Source: Deltaproteobacteria bacterium
GTDB taxonomy: Bacteria; Desulfobacterota; DSM-4660; Desulfatiglandales; Desulfatiglandaceae
DNA length: 23,257 nt
NCBI GenBank assembly: GCA_011051075.1
Contig: DREN01000179.1
Span: 1-23,257 of the forward strand
Reading direction: 5' to 3'
Shown: positions 1-8,271 of the stretch, piece after piece
Layout of the letters: each line of letters begins with the position of its first letter
Numbering within the stretch: the first letter of the stretch is position 1
Position numbers and translations under genes: made by a program
Notes under the pieces: generated by a model
Databases searched by the model: none
What the model was told of the DNA's origin: nothing
What the model saw: only the letters and a program-made list of their open reading frames with translations

Positions 1-483
1 CTCATGTACCATCCGAAGGGGCCAGATCCCGCCGGGGGCCAGTGGAAGATTAAGGAGGCTTCCCATGTGCTGGAAAAAGGCCCTCTGCCTGAGCCTTAGA
101 CGGAGCGCCGCCCCATTGGCCAGCAGGTTCCACTGCTCCTTTCCGGCCAGTCTTTCCAGTTCAGGGTAGTTCTGATAGAGCAGGAGGTTCCTGGGATGGG
201 AAAGGCCGTTCAGGTAACCTGTAACAGCCCCATGGGCCAGCAGGCATGCGGAATTGAGGCTACTGTCCGGGAGCCCCCCCCCCGTATCTTCCTCAAGACA
301 GAAGATTTCAGCCTTTTTCCTCAACAGGGCCAGATCAGCGGTCTTTCTCCAGGCTATGATCCGGTATGAGTCAAGAAAATAGGAGGGGATAATCCGTGGA
401 AAGGCAGTGATGCCCACGCCTGTCAGGCTTCCCTTCACGGCCCCTAACAGGCCTCTGACCTGGTCTAACTCCCGTAAGAACAT
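1..483 (-). CDS. Probable ATP-grasp family protein, N-terminal part (runs off left edge)
   Basis: An open frame of 161 codons starts with ATG at 483..481 and stays open to the window edge. An in-frame TAA lies 9 nt upstream of the ATG, so no earlier start is possible. The translation is protein-like: a segment FPRIIPSYFLDSYRI, then LLRKKAEIFCLEED, a run TGGG, then LLYQNYPELERLAG, and an Arg/Leu-rich stretch before QRAFFQHM. This layout resembles the pre-ATP-grasp N-terminal region of carboxylate-amine ligase-like ATP-grasp proteins. That is recognition from memory, and the catalytic domain itself lies outside the window. It follows the OppF-like gene by 86 bp and is the last visible gene of the operon. 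A 10-base homopolymer (274..283) lies inside the frame. I am confident that it is a gene and moderately confident of the family. Confidence 0.6.
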   Translation of the reverse strand, partial: MFLRELDQVRGLLGAVKGSLTGVGITAFPRIIPSYFLDSYRIIAWRKTADLALLRKKAEIFCLEEDTGGGLPDSSLNSACLLAHGAVTGYLNGLSHPRNLLLYQNYPELERLAGKEQWNLLANGAALRLRLRQRAFFQHMGSLLNLPLAPGGIWPLRMVHE

Positions 484-569
484 CCACTCTTACCCAGGCA
501 GGCTCGTTCTTGCACCTGCGACCGGCCACAGGCCACGGGGAAGAGGCGAACCTGAAGGGCCGGCCCCTT

Positions 570-1562
570 TCACGCTCCTTCCACAAGAAAGCACGCCACA
601 CGGTGTTCGCCGGAGACCCTGCCTAATAAGGGCCTGCTACCGGCGCATCTGTCTTCCAGTGCCACGGCGCACCTTGGGAAAAAAACACACCCGTTTTCAC
701 CCGCCACATCACGGTCCTTGATCAGGAGAGTGCCGTAACGACTCACATCCCTGTGATGTCCGAACTTGGGCACGGCATCCAGGAGGGCCTGGGTGTACGG
801 ATGTTTCGGGTTCCTGATAACCTCTTCTGCAGAACCTATTTCCATCAGGTTTCCCCGGTAAATCACCGCCACCCGGTCGCAGAGGTACCGGGCCGCTGCA
901 AGACTGTGGGTGATAAACATCTGGGTGACATCGAGCCTGTTCCTCATGTCCAGGAGGATATTGAATATCTGCGCAGAGATGGAGGCGTCTAACATGGAGG
1001 TGGGTTCGTCAGCTATTACAAAGGTGGGTTTCAGGACCATGGCCCGGGCAATGGCGACCCTCTGCCTCTGTCCTCCGCTGAGACGATGGGGATATTTGAA
1101 GAGGAAGTCATCAGGGGGCGACAGGCCAACCGACTGGAGGATCTCTCTCACCAGATCCCTTTTGGTAGAGGCGTTTCCCACCCCATGGATCTTCAGGGGC
1201 TCAGACACGGTATCATATATGGCACGCTGAGGATTAAGGGACTGATACGGATCTTGAAAGATCATCTGGACCTGGCTGCGAAATTCCTTTCGGGCGCGTC
1301 CCTTCAGCCCGACGACCTCCCTGCCGTTCAGAAATATCTTCCCTGAACTCACATCCTCAAGTCCCACGATGAGACGGCCTACCGTGGTCTTGCCGCTGCC
1401 GCTTTCTCCCACCAGGCCGAAGATCTCTCCTTTGAAGATATCGAAAGAGACCCGGTCAAGGGCCGTCACATCCTTGCCCGATGCGCCGAACAAGGCCCCT
1501 TTGCCCTTGTATACCTTGGTTACATCTCTTATCTTGAGCACAGACTCATCTTGCGTATTCAT
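570..1562 (-). CDS. Oligopeptide/dipeptide ABC transporter ATP-binding protein, OppF/DppF type
   Basis: This is a cytoplasmic ATPase that energises import through the two permeases encoded upstream. It carries a Walker A motif GESGSGKTT near residue 50, the Q-loop IFQDPYQSLNP, the ABC signature LSGGQRQRVAIARAM, the Walker B motif VIADEPTSMLDAS and an H-loop FITHS. The C-terminus has the NPKHPYTQALL segment and a late Cys-containing region (CVFFPRC) typical of the oligopeptide/dipeptide ATPase C-terminal extension. I chose the ATG at 1562 because TGAGG lies 5 nt upstream of it. A longer frame from the ATG at 1586 adds 8 residues but has no good ribosome-binding site. It lies just downstream of the OppD-like gene, and the order matches standard opp/dpp operons. 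The pair should form the heterodimeric ATPase of the importer. Confidence 0.93.
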   Translation of the reverse strand: MNTQDESVLKIRDVTKVYKGKGALFGASGKDVTALDRVSFDIFKGEIFGLVGESGSGKTTVGRLIVGLEDVSSGKIFLNGREVVGLKGRARKEFRSQVQMIFQDPYQSLNPQRAIYDTVSEPLKIHGVGNASTKRDLVREILQSVGLSPPDDFLFKYPHRLSGGQRQRVAIARAMVLKPTFVIADEPTSMLDASISAQIFNILLDMRNRLDVTQMFITHSLAAARYLCDRVAVIYRGNLMEIGSAEEVIRNPKHPYTQALLDAVPKFGHHRDVSRYGTLLIKDRDVAGENGCVFFPRCAVALEDRCAGSRPLLGRVSGEHRVACFLVEGA

Positions 1563-1593
1563 TCTTGCCTCAGCCGTGAAGGTCATTGTCCCA

Positions 1594-2547
1594 TCAGCAC
1601 CTGCAGCACAAGGCCCTGTGCCCGGGGGCTATCTCAACCCACTGCGGTGGTTCTGTGCTGCAGGAGGCCTCCGGCCCTGAACAACGGTCACAGAAGCGGC
1701 AGCCGTGAGGGGGGACCACAAGGTTGGGGGTCTCGCCCGGGATGGGAATCAGATCACTCCTCTTCCCTGTGACCGTGGGGAAAGATGAGAGGAGGGCCTT
1801 TGTGTAGGGATGGGCGGGAGATTCAAACACCCCTTCTCTGGGTCCGCACTCCACCAACTGGCCCGCATACATCACTCCTATATGGTCACACATATGGGCC
1901 ACAATGGAGATGTCGTGGGAGATGAATATTATGCTCAGGTCAAACTCCTTCTGCAGTTCCTTTATCTCCCCAAGGATCTGGTCCTGGACGATCACGTCAA
2001 GGGCCGTTGTGGGCTCGTCGGCAATAATTAGCTTGGGCCGGCAGGCCAAGGCCATGGCAATGACCGCTCTTTGCTTCATGCCGCCACTGTACTGGTGCGG
2101 ATAATCCCTGAGGCGATCCAGGGGGATCCCAACGAGCCGAAAAAGATTTTCCACCTGATCCATGGCCTGATCCTTCTCCACAGAAGGGTCGTGCACAAGG
2201 ATAGCCTCTGCGATCTGATTTCCCACCCGCTGAACAGGGTTCAGGGCGTTCATGGCCGCCTGAAAAATCATGGCCATCTCCCGCCACCTGATCTTTCTTA
2301 GCTCCTCATCGGTCATCTCCAGGGTGTTCTTCCCTTCAAAGAGGATGCGACCCTCTTTCACCGACCCGTTGGGTGGAAGTAGGCCCATCAAGGCCATGCC
2401 GATGGTGGTCTTGCCGCAGCCAGACTCTCCCACAAAGCCCAGGGAGGCGCCCGCCTCAAGGTCAAAGGAGACCTTTTCCACCGCCTTGAGGTATCCTTTT
2501 TTTGTGTTGTAGCCGATGCTCAAATTGTCCACTTCCAACAGGGCCAT
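1594..2547 (-). CDS. Oligopeptide/dipeptide ABC transporter ATP-binding protein, OppD/DppD type
   Basis: This 317-residue protein is the partner of the OppF-like ATPase. Walker A is GESGCGKTT near residue 40, the Q-loop is IFQAAMNALNP, the signature is YSGGMKQRAVIAMAL, Walker B is IIADEPTTALDVI, and the H-loop is FISHD. The C-terminal ESPAHPYTKALL segment is the family's substrate-class extension. It is followed by a cysteine-rich tail (CRFCDRC, then further Cys residues, ending CCRC). The ATG at 2547 directly follows the TAG stop of the upstream permease gene, and AAGGAGG lies 14 nt upstream, inside the permease's last codons. This implies coupled translation and equimolar subunits. The sequence does not show whether the substrate is a peptide, nickel or another ligand. 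Confidence 0.93.
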   Translation of the reverse strand: MALLEVDNLSIGYNTKKGYLKAVEKVSFDLEAGASLGFVGESGCGKTTIGMALMGLLPPNGSVKEGRILFEGKNTLEMTDEELRKIRWREMAMIFQAAMNALNPVQRVGNQIAEAILVHDPSVEKDQAMDQVENLFRLVGIPLDRLRDYPHQYSGGMKQRAVIAMALACRPKLIIADEPTTALDVIVQDQILGEIKELQKEFDLSIIFISHDISIVAHMCDHIGVMYAGQLVECGPREGVFESPAHPYTKALLSSFPTVTGKRSDLIPIPGETPNLVVPPHGCRFCDRCSGPEASCSTEPPQWVEIAPGHRALCCRC

Positions 2548-3477
2548 CTAATCTGTCTGGTCCTCCTTTCTCAACCTTGGATCGAGCACCTCATCCATGG
2601 CCCTGCCCAACATATAAAAGGAGAGGGTAATCAAAGAGATGCAGATCCCAGGGGGAAGAAGCCAGTATGGGGCCTGAAACATATGACCGGTCTTCCACAC
2701 CCACTGGAGCATCATGCCCCAGCTTACAGTACCGGGATCACCGAATCCTAAGAATGCGAGGGCTGCTTCGGTAATTATCGCGGAGGTGACCCGAAAAGTC
2801 ATGAACAGAAAGGCTAAGGGGAGCACGTTGGGCATGATATGGATGAATATTATCCGGAAATGGGATGCCCCGGCTACCTTGGCAGCCTCGATAAAAGGTC
2901 TCTGCTTCAGGGAGAGGGTCTGACCCCTTATAATCCTTGACACCCCAGGCCACCTGAACAGGGCGATGATCAGGACAATGGTCCATATGTTAAGCTGCCC
3001 GAAGACCGCGGATAGGAGGAGTACCACAAGGAGGGTGGGCATTACCATAATCATGTCCGCCAGTCTCATGAGAAGGGTATCTATGAACCTTCCCATATAT
3101 CCGGCCGTCATACCTATGGATACGCCCAGGACAATGCTCATGACCGCTGCAGAGATCCCCACCATGAAGGCGATCCTGGCGCCTGCCAGGAGCTGACTCA
3201 GGATATCCCTGCCCATAAAATCGGTCCCAAGCCAGTGCCTGAGGCACGGACCTGAGCAGGATGTGATGTCCGGGTCAACCCCTGTCATGGGATCATAGAT
3301 GGGGCTTATCCATGGGGGGATATAGCTGCACAGGGCCATCAGGGCAAACATGACAAGGAGGGTAAGCCCTATCTTGCCCAAGAGATTCTGCCTGAAAATG
3401 GACCACCCCTCCAGAAAAGAGGAGACCCAGGGATGCCTTTCCGGGCCCATACTATTTTCGTTCTGCTTAGACACCAC
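2548..3477 (-). CDS. ABC transporter permease, OppC/DppC type
   Basis: This 309-residue inner-membrane permease subunit has an N-terminal membrane segment (LLGKIGLTLLVMFALMALCS) followed by a periplasmic stretch containing HWLGTDFMGRDILSQLLAGA, which is diagnostic of OppC/DppC proteins. Five further hydrophobic segments form the transport domain. The cytoplasmic EAA loop is visible as FIEAAKVAGASHFRIIFIHI followed by MPN, and this is where the ATPase docks. Translation appears to start at GTG (3477), with a second GTG at the next codon. An ATG at codon 10 is an alternative but lacks a clear ribosome-binding site. The stop codon abuts the OppD-like start, and the OppB-like partner lies 38 bp upstream. 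Confidence 0.92.
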   Translation of the reverse strand: MVSKQNENSMGPERHPWVSSFLEGWSIFRQNLLGKIGLTLLVMFALMALCSYIPPWISPIYDPMTGVDPDITSCSGPCLRHWLGTDFMGRDILSQLLAGARIAFMVGISAAVMSIVLGVSIGMTAGYMGRFIDTLLMRLADMIMVMPTLLVVLLLSAVFGQLNIWTIVLIIALFRWPGVSRIIRGQTLSLKQRPFIEAAKVAGASHFRIIFIHIMPNVLPLAFLFMTFRVTSAIITEAALAFLGFGDPGTVSWGMMLQWVWKTGHMFQAPYWLLPPGICISLITLSFYMLGRAMDEVLDPRLRKEDQTD

Positions 3478-3515
3478 TTATCTCAGGCCCTTTAGCTCAC
3501 TTTAGTCACTTATCC

Positions 3516-4493
3516 CTAATATCTGATCCTCGGGTCCAGATACGCATAGAGCACGTCCACCACCAGGTTGGAAATCAGGACAACCCCCGCGATCATCAGG
3601 AAACAGGCCTGGGCCAGGGGATAATCGTTCTGGCTCACTGAAGAGACCAGTTCCCTCCCTATGCCCGGCCAGGTGAAAACCGTCTCCGTAAGGGCCCCTC
3701 CGTTGATGGAAAAAGCCAGGCTGAGCCCCACGCTTGTTACCACGGGAAGCGCTGCATTGGGGGCCGCGTGATGATCCCGGATCACTTTTTCTTCAAGGCC
3801 TTTGGCCCTTGCGGTTAGGATGTAGTCCTCCTTCAGGGTCTCCAGCATACTGCTCCTCATTATCAGCAGGTAGGCCCCGAAGTGTATGAGGAAGAGGGTG
3901 GAAAGGGGTAGGACCATGTGGTACATGACATCCAGGGCCCTGCTTATGAAGCCAGCCTCCGGGTCAAGCCACACCTCCTCTGAAATCATTCCGTTTATGG
4001 GAAACCACCCGAACTTGTAGGCGAATATCCAGATCAGGATCAGGGCAAGCCAGGGCAGAAAAACCGTGTGGGTCACAAGGGCCCCGATGGTCATGATGGA
4101 GTCGACCTTCTTTCCCTTGTGCCATGAGGCGATCTTGCCCAGGAATACCCCCACCAGGGCCGACAGGATAATGGAGGTGGTGAAGAGGAGTACGGTGTTT
4201 GGGAGGCGATCCCAGATGATGTCCACCACCGGGTCCCCGTAGTGGAAGGAAAACCCGAAATGGCCGGTGAAAAAATTCTTCAGATATATGAGGTACTGCA
4301 TTCCCAGGGGTTGTTCGAGGCCCAACTGCACGATGAGCATCTCCGCGTCCTCCTGGGTCATATCAGGATCCACCATCATGGACACGGGATCTCCGGGTGC
4401 CAGGCGGAAAAGAAGAAAGAGCACCGTGAGGATCACAAAAAATATGATTATGATCTGGATTATCCTTTTGGTGATGTACTTTCTCAGTTCCAT
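3516..4493 (-). CDS. ABC transporter permease, OppB/DppB type
   Basis: This 325-residue inner-membrane permease starts with a long hydrophobic helix (residues about 9-30) ending in the LAPGDP motif, followed by the VQLGLEQPL-type segment common in OppB/DppB. Five more membrane helices follow. The EAA loop reads ILTARAKGLEEKVIRDHHAA, then a conserved PNAALPV. Near the C-terminus are TETVFTWPGIGRELVSS and YLDPRIRY, which are hallmarks of the family. The start ATG at 4493 has GAGG about 10 nt upstream. The gene is separated from the binding-protein gene by 79 bp holding a strong hairpin. It pairs with the OppC-like permease to form the channel. Confidence 0.93.
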   Translation of the reverse strand: MELRKYITKRIIQIIIIFFVILTVLFLLFRLAPGDPVSMMVDPDMTQEDAEMLIVQLGLEQPLGMQYLIYLKNFFTGHFGFSFHYGDPVVDIIWDRLPNTVLLFTTSIILSALVGVFLGKIASWHKGKKVDSIMTIGALVTHTVFLPWLALILIWIFAYKFGWFPINGMISEEVWLDPEAGFISRALDVMYHMVLPLSTLFLIHFGAYLLIMRSSMLETLKEDYILTARAKGLEEKVIRDHHAAPNAALPVVTSVGLSLAFSINGGALTETVFTWPGIGRELVSSVSQNDYPLAQACFLMIAGVVLISNLVVDVLYAYLDPRIRY

Positions 4494-4526
4494 GATTGGC
4501 CCGCCTCATATCCAAATCATAATTGA

Positions 4527-4562
4527 GGGATTCGGGAATTTTGTCTTTAATTCCTGAATCCC
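4527..4562 (-). promoter_or_regulatory. Intercistronic RNA hairpin between binding-protein and permease genes
   Basis: Two 14-nt arms (GGGATTCAGGAATT and AATTCCCGAATCCC as read in the transcript) with one mismatch close an 8-nt loop. There is no U-run after the stem, so it is not a classical terminator. It is more likely a 3'-end stabiliser or partial attenuator that keeps the binding-protein mRNA more abundant than the permease mRNA, as is known for several ABC importer operons. The structure is seen directly; its role is inferred. Confidence 0.7.
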
Positions 4563-4572
4563 CAAATCCATC

Positions 4573-6327
4573 TTACCTCGGCTTCAACTGGCAGAAGGTC
4601 CAGATATTGCCCACTCCACCCAGCATCTGGACCCACCCTGTGAACCTCCCCTTACGGACCGCCTCGATGAGCTTTGGGTCGTAAAGGGGAATATAGGGCA
4701 CATCCCCTATGATTATCTTCTGCATCTCCCATATGAGCTTCCTGCGCTTTTCACGGTCCATCTCGCTTGCCGATCGGTTGGCTATCTTGTCAAAATGGGG
4801 GTTGTTATAGCCGCTCATGTTCCACCCCCGCCTCTTGTCGTTGGTGGAGATGAAGAAGTTCCTCAGATAATCGGGATCAAGGGAGAGATTTCCATAACCT
4901 AAGATAAAAGCATCGAACTCATGACGCAACTTGACCTGCTGGAGCAGGGCCCCAAAGGCCATGGGTTTGGAATAGGCCGGCATACCCACCATCCTGAGCC
5001 ACTCCTGCATCATCATGCCGCACATGGCACGGTGCGGATCGTAATCCGCAGGGGGTGTCAAGATGGTGAACTTTTCCATGGGACTTCCGTCAGGGAGCTT
5101 GATCCCCTCTCCCTTGACCACCTTTCCAGAGCCGTCAACGGGTGGAGCGTCCCAGGAATAGCCCGCGTCACTGAGTATCCCGAAGGCCTTCTTAATACGC
5201 CCCTCCCGGTCAAGTCCTTCGCCGTACCTGGGTACGTCCGGGCAGTACCAGAACGCGTTCCCCGGAGGGACGATGGAGTACATCCTTATTCCGTACCCCT
5301 GGAGTATCCGGTTGATGATAAAATCCTCGTCCACCAGGGTGGCGATGGCCCGCCTCAGGTTGGCGTCGTTAAAGGGCGCTTTTCTCACGTTAAAGCCCAT
5401 ATAGTACAGGGCGCTTTTCTCGTTCTGAAAGAGCGCAATATCAGGGTTGGCGCGGAGGTCTTCGATATATCCAGGCTGGATACCCCACCAGAACATATCG
5501 ATGCTCCCCTTCTTCAGGGCAAGGATGGATGCGTCAGAGGTCCCGAAGATCTTGAAGATGATCCCGTCTATGTATGGTCCAAGGAGCCGGCCCTGTATCT
5601 TCTTGCCGGTTCCGAAAAAATGCTCGTTCTTCTGAAGGTAAAGATAGGCGCCCTGCCTCCACTCCTTCAGCACGAAGGGGCCGCTGCTTACCGGCCTCTT
5701 TATCTTCTCATTCAGGAGTTTCTTGAGTGGCTTCTTAGTCTTTCTTGCGGCTTCAATCAGGGCGGTCCACTCCTTTTTCTGGACAATCGGGGTCGTAAGG
5801 GACCTGCTGACAAAAATGGCCTTTGGTTCCTTGAGGAAAAATATCACCGTCTGCTTGTCAGGGGTCTCGATCTTCTTGATAAATCTCCATTTGGAACGGT
5901 ATCGCGGAACCTTGAATTTATTTATGAACCTGCCGGTAAATGCCACGTCCTCAGAGGTAAGCTCCGTACCGTCAGACCATTTTGCAGGCCTGATCTTGAC
6001 CGTGTAGGAGAGGGTCTTTTCATCAAACAGCGGGGGGCCTGCCGCGAGCCACGGGATAAGTTTCAGGGTTTCAGGATCCCGCACATAAAGGGGCTGATAC
6101 ATGAGGCCTAACACCTTCCTGGACCACCTGTCGCTGGCACGCCAGACGTTGAGGGTCTTGGGCTCCTGGAGCAGACCCATCTTCAGCAGGTTTGAGGCCG
6201 AGGCGGGGGAAACTGTGAAGAGGCTACCGGTGATTAGCATGGCAGCGCAGGCAAGAATCACCACCCAACGGCTGCAGGGTCTTTTCCGGCTTGGATTCAT
6301 AACGGACATGGCATTTCCCTTTCTCAT
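4573..6327 (-). CDS. Periplasmic substrate-binding protein of the Opp/Dpp/Nik type (SBP family 5)
   Basis: This 584-residue protein is predicted to capture the ligand in the periplasm and deliver it to the two permeases. It has a long basic N-region (RKRPCSRW), a hydrophobic core (VVILACAAMLITGSLF) and a cleavage region SPASASN, so it is exported; no lipobox Cys is seen. The mature protein starts LLKMGLLQEPKTLNVW and carries family 5 features: LMYQPLYVRDPETLKLIPWLA, KWSDGTELTSEDV and SSGPFVLKEW. The first ATG (6327) overlaps the preceding stop codon as ATGA, indicating translational coupling. ATG at codon 7 (6309) has GGGA six nt upstream and could be the true start. Family 5 members bind peptides, nickel chelates, opine-type metallophores or heme, and the ligand cannot be read from the sequence. 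Confidence 0.92.
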   Translation of the reverse strand: MRKGNAMSVMNPSRKRPCSRWVVILACAAMLITGSLFTVSPASASNLLKMGLLQEPKTLNVWRASDRWSRKVLGLMYQPLYVRDPETLKLIPWLAAGPPLFDEKTLSYTVKIRPAKWSDGTELTSEDVAFTGRFINKFKVPRYRSKWRFIKKIETPDKQTVIFFLKEPKAIFVSRSLTTPIVQKKEWTALIEAARKTKKPLKKLLNEKIKRPVSSGPFVLKEWRQGAYLYLQKNEHFFGTGKKIQGRLLGPYIDGIIFKIFGTSDASILALKKGSIDMFWWGIQPGYIEDLRANPDIALFQNEKSALYYMGFNVRKAPFNDANLRRAIATLVDEDFIINRILQGYGIRMYSIVPPGNAFWYCPDVPRYGEGLDREGRIKKAFGILSDAGYSWDAPPVDGSGKVVKGEGIKLPDGSPMEKFTILTPPADYDPHRAMCGMMMQEWLRMVGMPAYSKPMAFGALLQQVKLRHEFDAFILGYGNLSLDPDYLRNFFISTNDKRRGWNMSGYNNPHFDKIANRSASEMDREKRRKLIWEMQKIIIGDVPYIPLYDPKLIEAVRKGRFTGWVQMLGGVGNIWTFCQLKPR

Positions 6328-7352
6328 GTTAAATTGTTTACCTTCCGGGCCGGAGATAGCTCCCCTGGCCGCATTTCACCGACCTTTTTTTCTATGAAGT
6401 CGACCACCTTTTTTTCGAGCCGGACCCGATTCAGCCGGTTTATGCGGGGAATGCCCCCGGGACTCACGCAGTTGATTTCTACCATTTTATCGCCTATTAC
6501 GTCAACACCCACAAAAAAAAGCCCGTCTCTTATCAAGTTTCCCTTGATGGCGTGACAGATTTTCCGCTCCTTGTCAGTCAGTTCGTGCCTGTATGCCCTT
6601 GCCCCGGCATGAATATTTGTGCGGAACTCCCCTTTCAGGGGTTTTCTTCTCATGGCCCCGAGGACCTCGCCGTTCAGCAGGAGTATGCGCACATCACCCT
6701 GGTTCTTAACCACGTCCAGATACTCCTGCACCATGATAGGCTCCCTCTCGGAGTAGGAACGATACGCCTTGACGTAGTAGTTGATAAGGGAGTTGAGGTT
6801 CTCCTGATCCTTCATGCTCACCTTGATAACGCCTTCACCCCCGTATCTCTGAAGGGGCTTTACAACCATGGCGCCTCCGAAATCGTTAATGATCTTTCTC
6901 AGCCGCATGGGATCCCTTGAGACGTGGGTTTCGGGAATGATATCCGGGAAGTTCAGGATGTAGAGCTTGCTGTTGGCAAGGATCTGACCAGATGCGCTGT
7001 TGATCATGAAGACCCTGTCCGTCACCGAGGAGAGGAACTCCATGGTCTGATAGACCAGCGGAGGGTTTTTCCTCAAGAAGAGGGCGTCAAGATCCGTGAT
7101 GGTCTCGAAGATCAGTTCGTCCTTTTTGAGACAGTTGATAAGGGAGCGCCAGTACTTCTTCATGGAAAGATCGGGCGGAACAGTGATATTACGCATCCTG
7201 GCCACCACCTCGTTGTTCCGGATGTAGATGTCGTGGGGCTCAAGAAAATAGACGTTGTGGCCCCGCTGGTTGCACTCGTACATGAGGCAACTGGTGGTCT
7301 CGTTTTCAGGCTGAATCGACTCCAGCTTATCCATCAAAAAGGCTATGTTCAT
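6324..7352 (-). CDS. GshB-type (glutathione synthetase-like) ATP-grasp ligase
   Basis: This 342-residue cytoplasmic ligase resembles prokaryotic glutathione synthetase along its whole length. The N-terminus MNIAFLMDKLESIQPENETT and the segment GHNVYFLEPHDIYIRN match the GshB substrate domain. VVKPLQRYGGEGVIKV (residues 163-178) is the ATP-binding glycine-rich loop. DVRILLLNGEVLGAMRR and EFRTNIHAGARA follow, and VEINCVSPGG (291-300) supplies the metal-binding Glu/Asn. The family ligates a carboxylate to an amine using ATP; true GshB joins gamma-glutamylcysteine to glycine. No gamma-glutamylcysteine ligase is present in the window, and the gene sits between a RimK-like ligase and a peptide-type importer, so the substrate may differ. 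GAGAAGAG lies just before the ATG. The stop overlaps the start of the binding-protein gene. Confidence 0.85.
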   Translation of the reverse strand: MNIAFLMDKLESIQPENETTSCLMYECNQRGHNVYFLEPHDIYIRNNEVVARMRNITVPPDLSMKKYWRSLINCLKKDELIFETITDLDALFLRKNPPLVYQTMEFLSSVTDRVFMINSASGQILANSKLYILNFPDIIPETHVSRDPMRLRKIINDFGGAMVVKPLQRYGGEGVIKVSMKDQENLNSLINYYVKAYRSYSEREPIMVQEYLDVVKNQGDVRILLLNGEVLGAMRRKPLKGEFRTNIHAGARAYRHELTDKERKICHAIKGNLIRDGLFFVGVDVIGDKMVEINCVSPGGIPRINRLNRVRLEKKVVDFIEKKVGEMRPGELSPARKVNNLT

Positions 7353-7373
7353 CTCTTCTCAATCCCGAGGCCT

Positions 7374-8261
7374 TCAACGTGATCGGACGCCGACCCTGTT
7401 CTCCGCATAGCTTATGATCTCTCCTGCAATATCAAGCCCCGTGGCCTCTTCAAGCCCCCTGAAACCTGGAGAGTAGTTCACTTCTATAACCTTAGGGACC
7501 CCATCATCTCCTGTCATGATGTCTAACCCCGCGATCTCAAGGCCCAATAGCGACGCTGAACGGACGGCCATCTCCGCCAGTCTCCGGTCGAGGCTTATGC
7601 CCTTCCCCTGGCCTCCGAGGTGAATATTTGAGCGGAAGTCCCCGGGAGTGGGCACAAGCTCCATGGCCCCGGCCACCCTGCCGCCTATGACAAAGGCGCG
7701 TATCTCTTTCCGTGGTCCAGGGGCCATATACTCCTGAACTATCAGCCCCTTTGAAAGGTCCTGCAGGTTTTCCATCACAAAGGCGGCTGTAACCGGTGAG
7801 TCAACCAGGACCACCCCGCTACCCTGCCGCCCGGCAGGCGGTTTTGCCACAACAGGGTATCCTCCAAGGAGCCTGACAGCCCTTTCAAGACCCTGGTAAT
7901 TCACAACAAGAAAGGTGTGAGGCACGTTCACAGCATGGCATTTTAGCGTATGGAGGGTCAAGAACTTATTTCTCGCCAGGAGAACTGACTTAAAGCCGTT
8001 CACAAGGGGAACGCCTGAGAGTTCAAAGTGGCGAACAACACTCAGGGCATAGTCGTTGATGGTGGCGCCGATCCTTGGCACCAGGACGTCCGGTCTCTCC
8101 ACACCGGTAACCTCAAGGCCATTTTTTCCTGACCCGATGGTGGAGAGGCAGTCCCTCGTGTGTATGAGGCTGACCTGGTGTCCCGCCCTGGCCCCTGCCT
8201 CCATCAACCTCCGATTGGGATGGTAGTTCCTGTCTCTTACACTGAGAATCCCAAGCCTCAT
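7374..8261 (-). CDS. RimK-like ATP-grasp ligase (alpha-L-glutamate ligase family)
   Basis: This 295-residue protein has the RimK/LysX/MptN layout. An N-terminal domain ends with PRIGATINDYALSVVRHFE. Then come RNKFLTLHTL, the ATP-binding strand VVAKPPAGRQGSGVVLV (137-153), and the hinge IVQEYM. EIRAFVIGGRVAGAMELV and GDFRSNIHLGG follow, and the metal-binding VIEVNYSPGFRGLEEATGLD (258-277) completes the domain. Such enzymes add glutamate or another amino acid to a carboxylate, for example on ribosomal protein S6, LysW, or cofactors. GGTGG lies 3 nt before the ATG, overlapping the radical SAM stop region, and the gap to that gene is 10 bp. The family is well supported; the acceptor is unknown. 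Its position next to a second ATP-grasp ligase suggests sequential additions to one scaffold. Confidence 0.9.
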   Translation of the reverse strand: MRLGILSVRDRNYHPNRRLMEAGARAGHQVSLIHTRDCLSTIGSGKNGLEVTGVERPDVLVPRIGATINDYALSVVRHFELSGVPLVNGFKSVLLARNKFLTLHTLKCHAVNVPHTFLVVNYQGLERAVRLLGGYPVVAKPPAGRQGSGVVLVDSPVTAAFVMENLQDLSKGLIVQEYMAPGPRKEIRAFVIGGRVAGAMELVPTPGDFRSNIHLGGQGKGISLDRRLAEMAVRSASLLGLEIAGLDIMTGDDGVPKVIEVNYSPGFRGLEEATGLDIAGEIISYAENRVGVRSR

Positions 8262-8271
8262 TATCCACCCA

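Noticed and set aside
371..601. 76-codon minus-strand frame at the left end
   Set aside because: It overlaps the OppF-like C-terminus in another frame; the true gene there is the one starting at 483 in a different frame.
4921..6111. 396-codon open frame on the plus strand
   Set aside because: It is antisense to the well-supported binding-protein gene, matches no family I know, and is explained by GC-rich codon use on the real strand.
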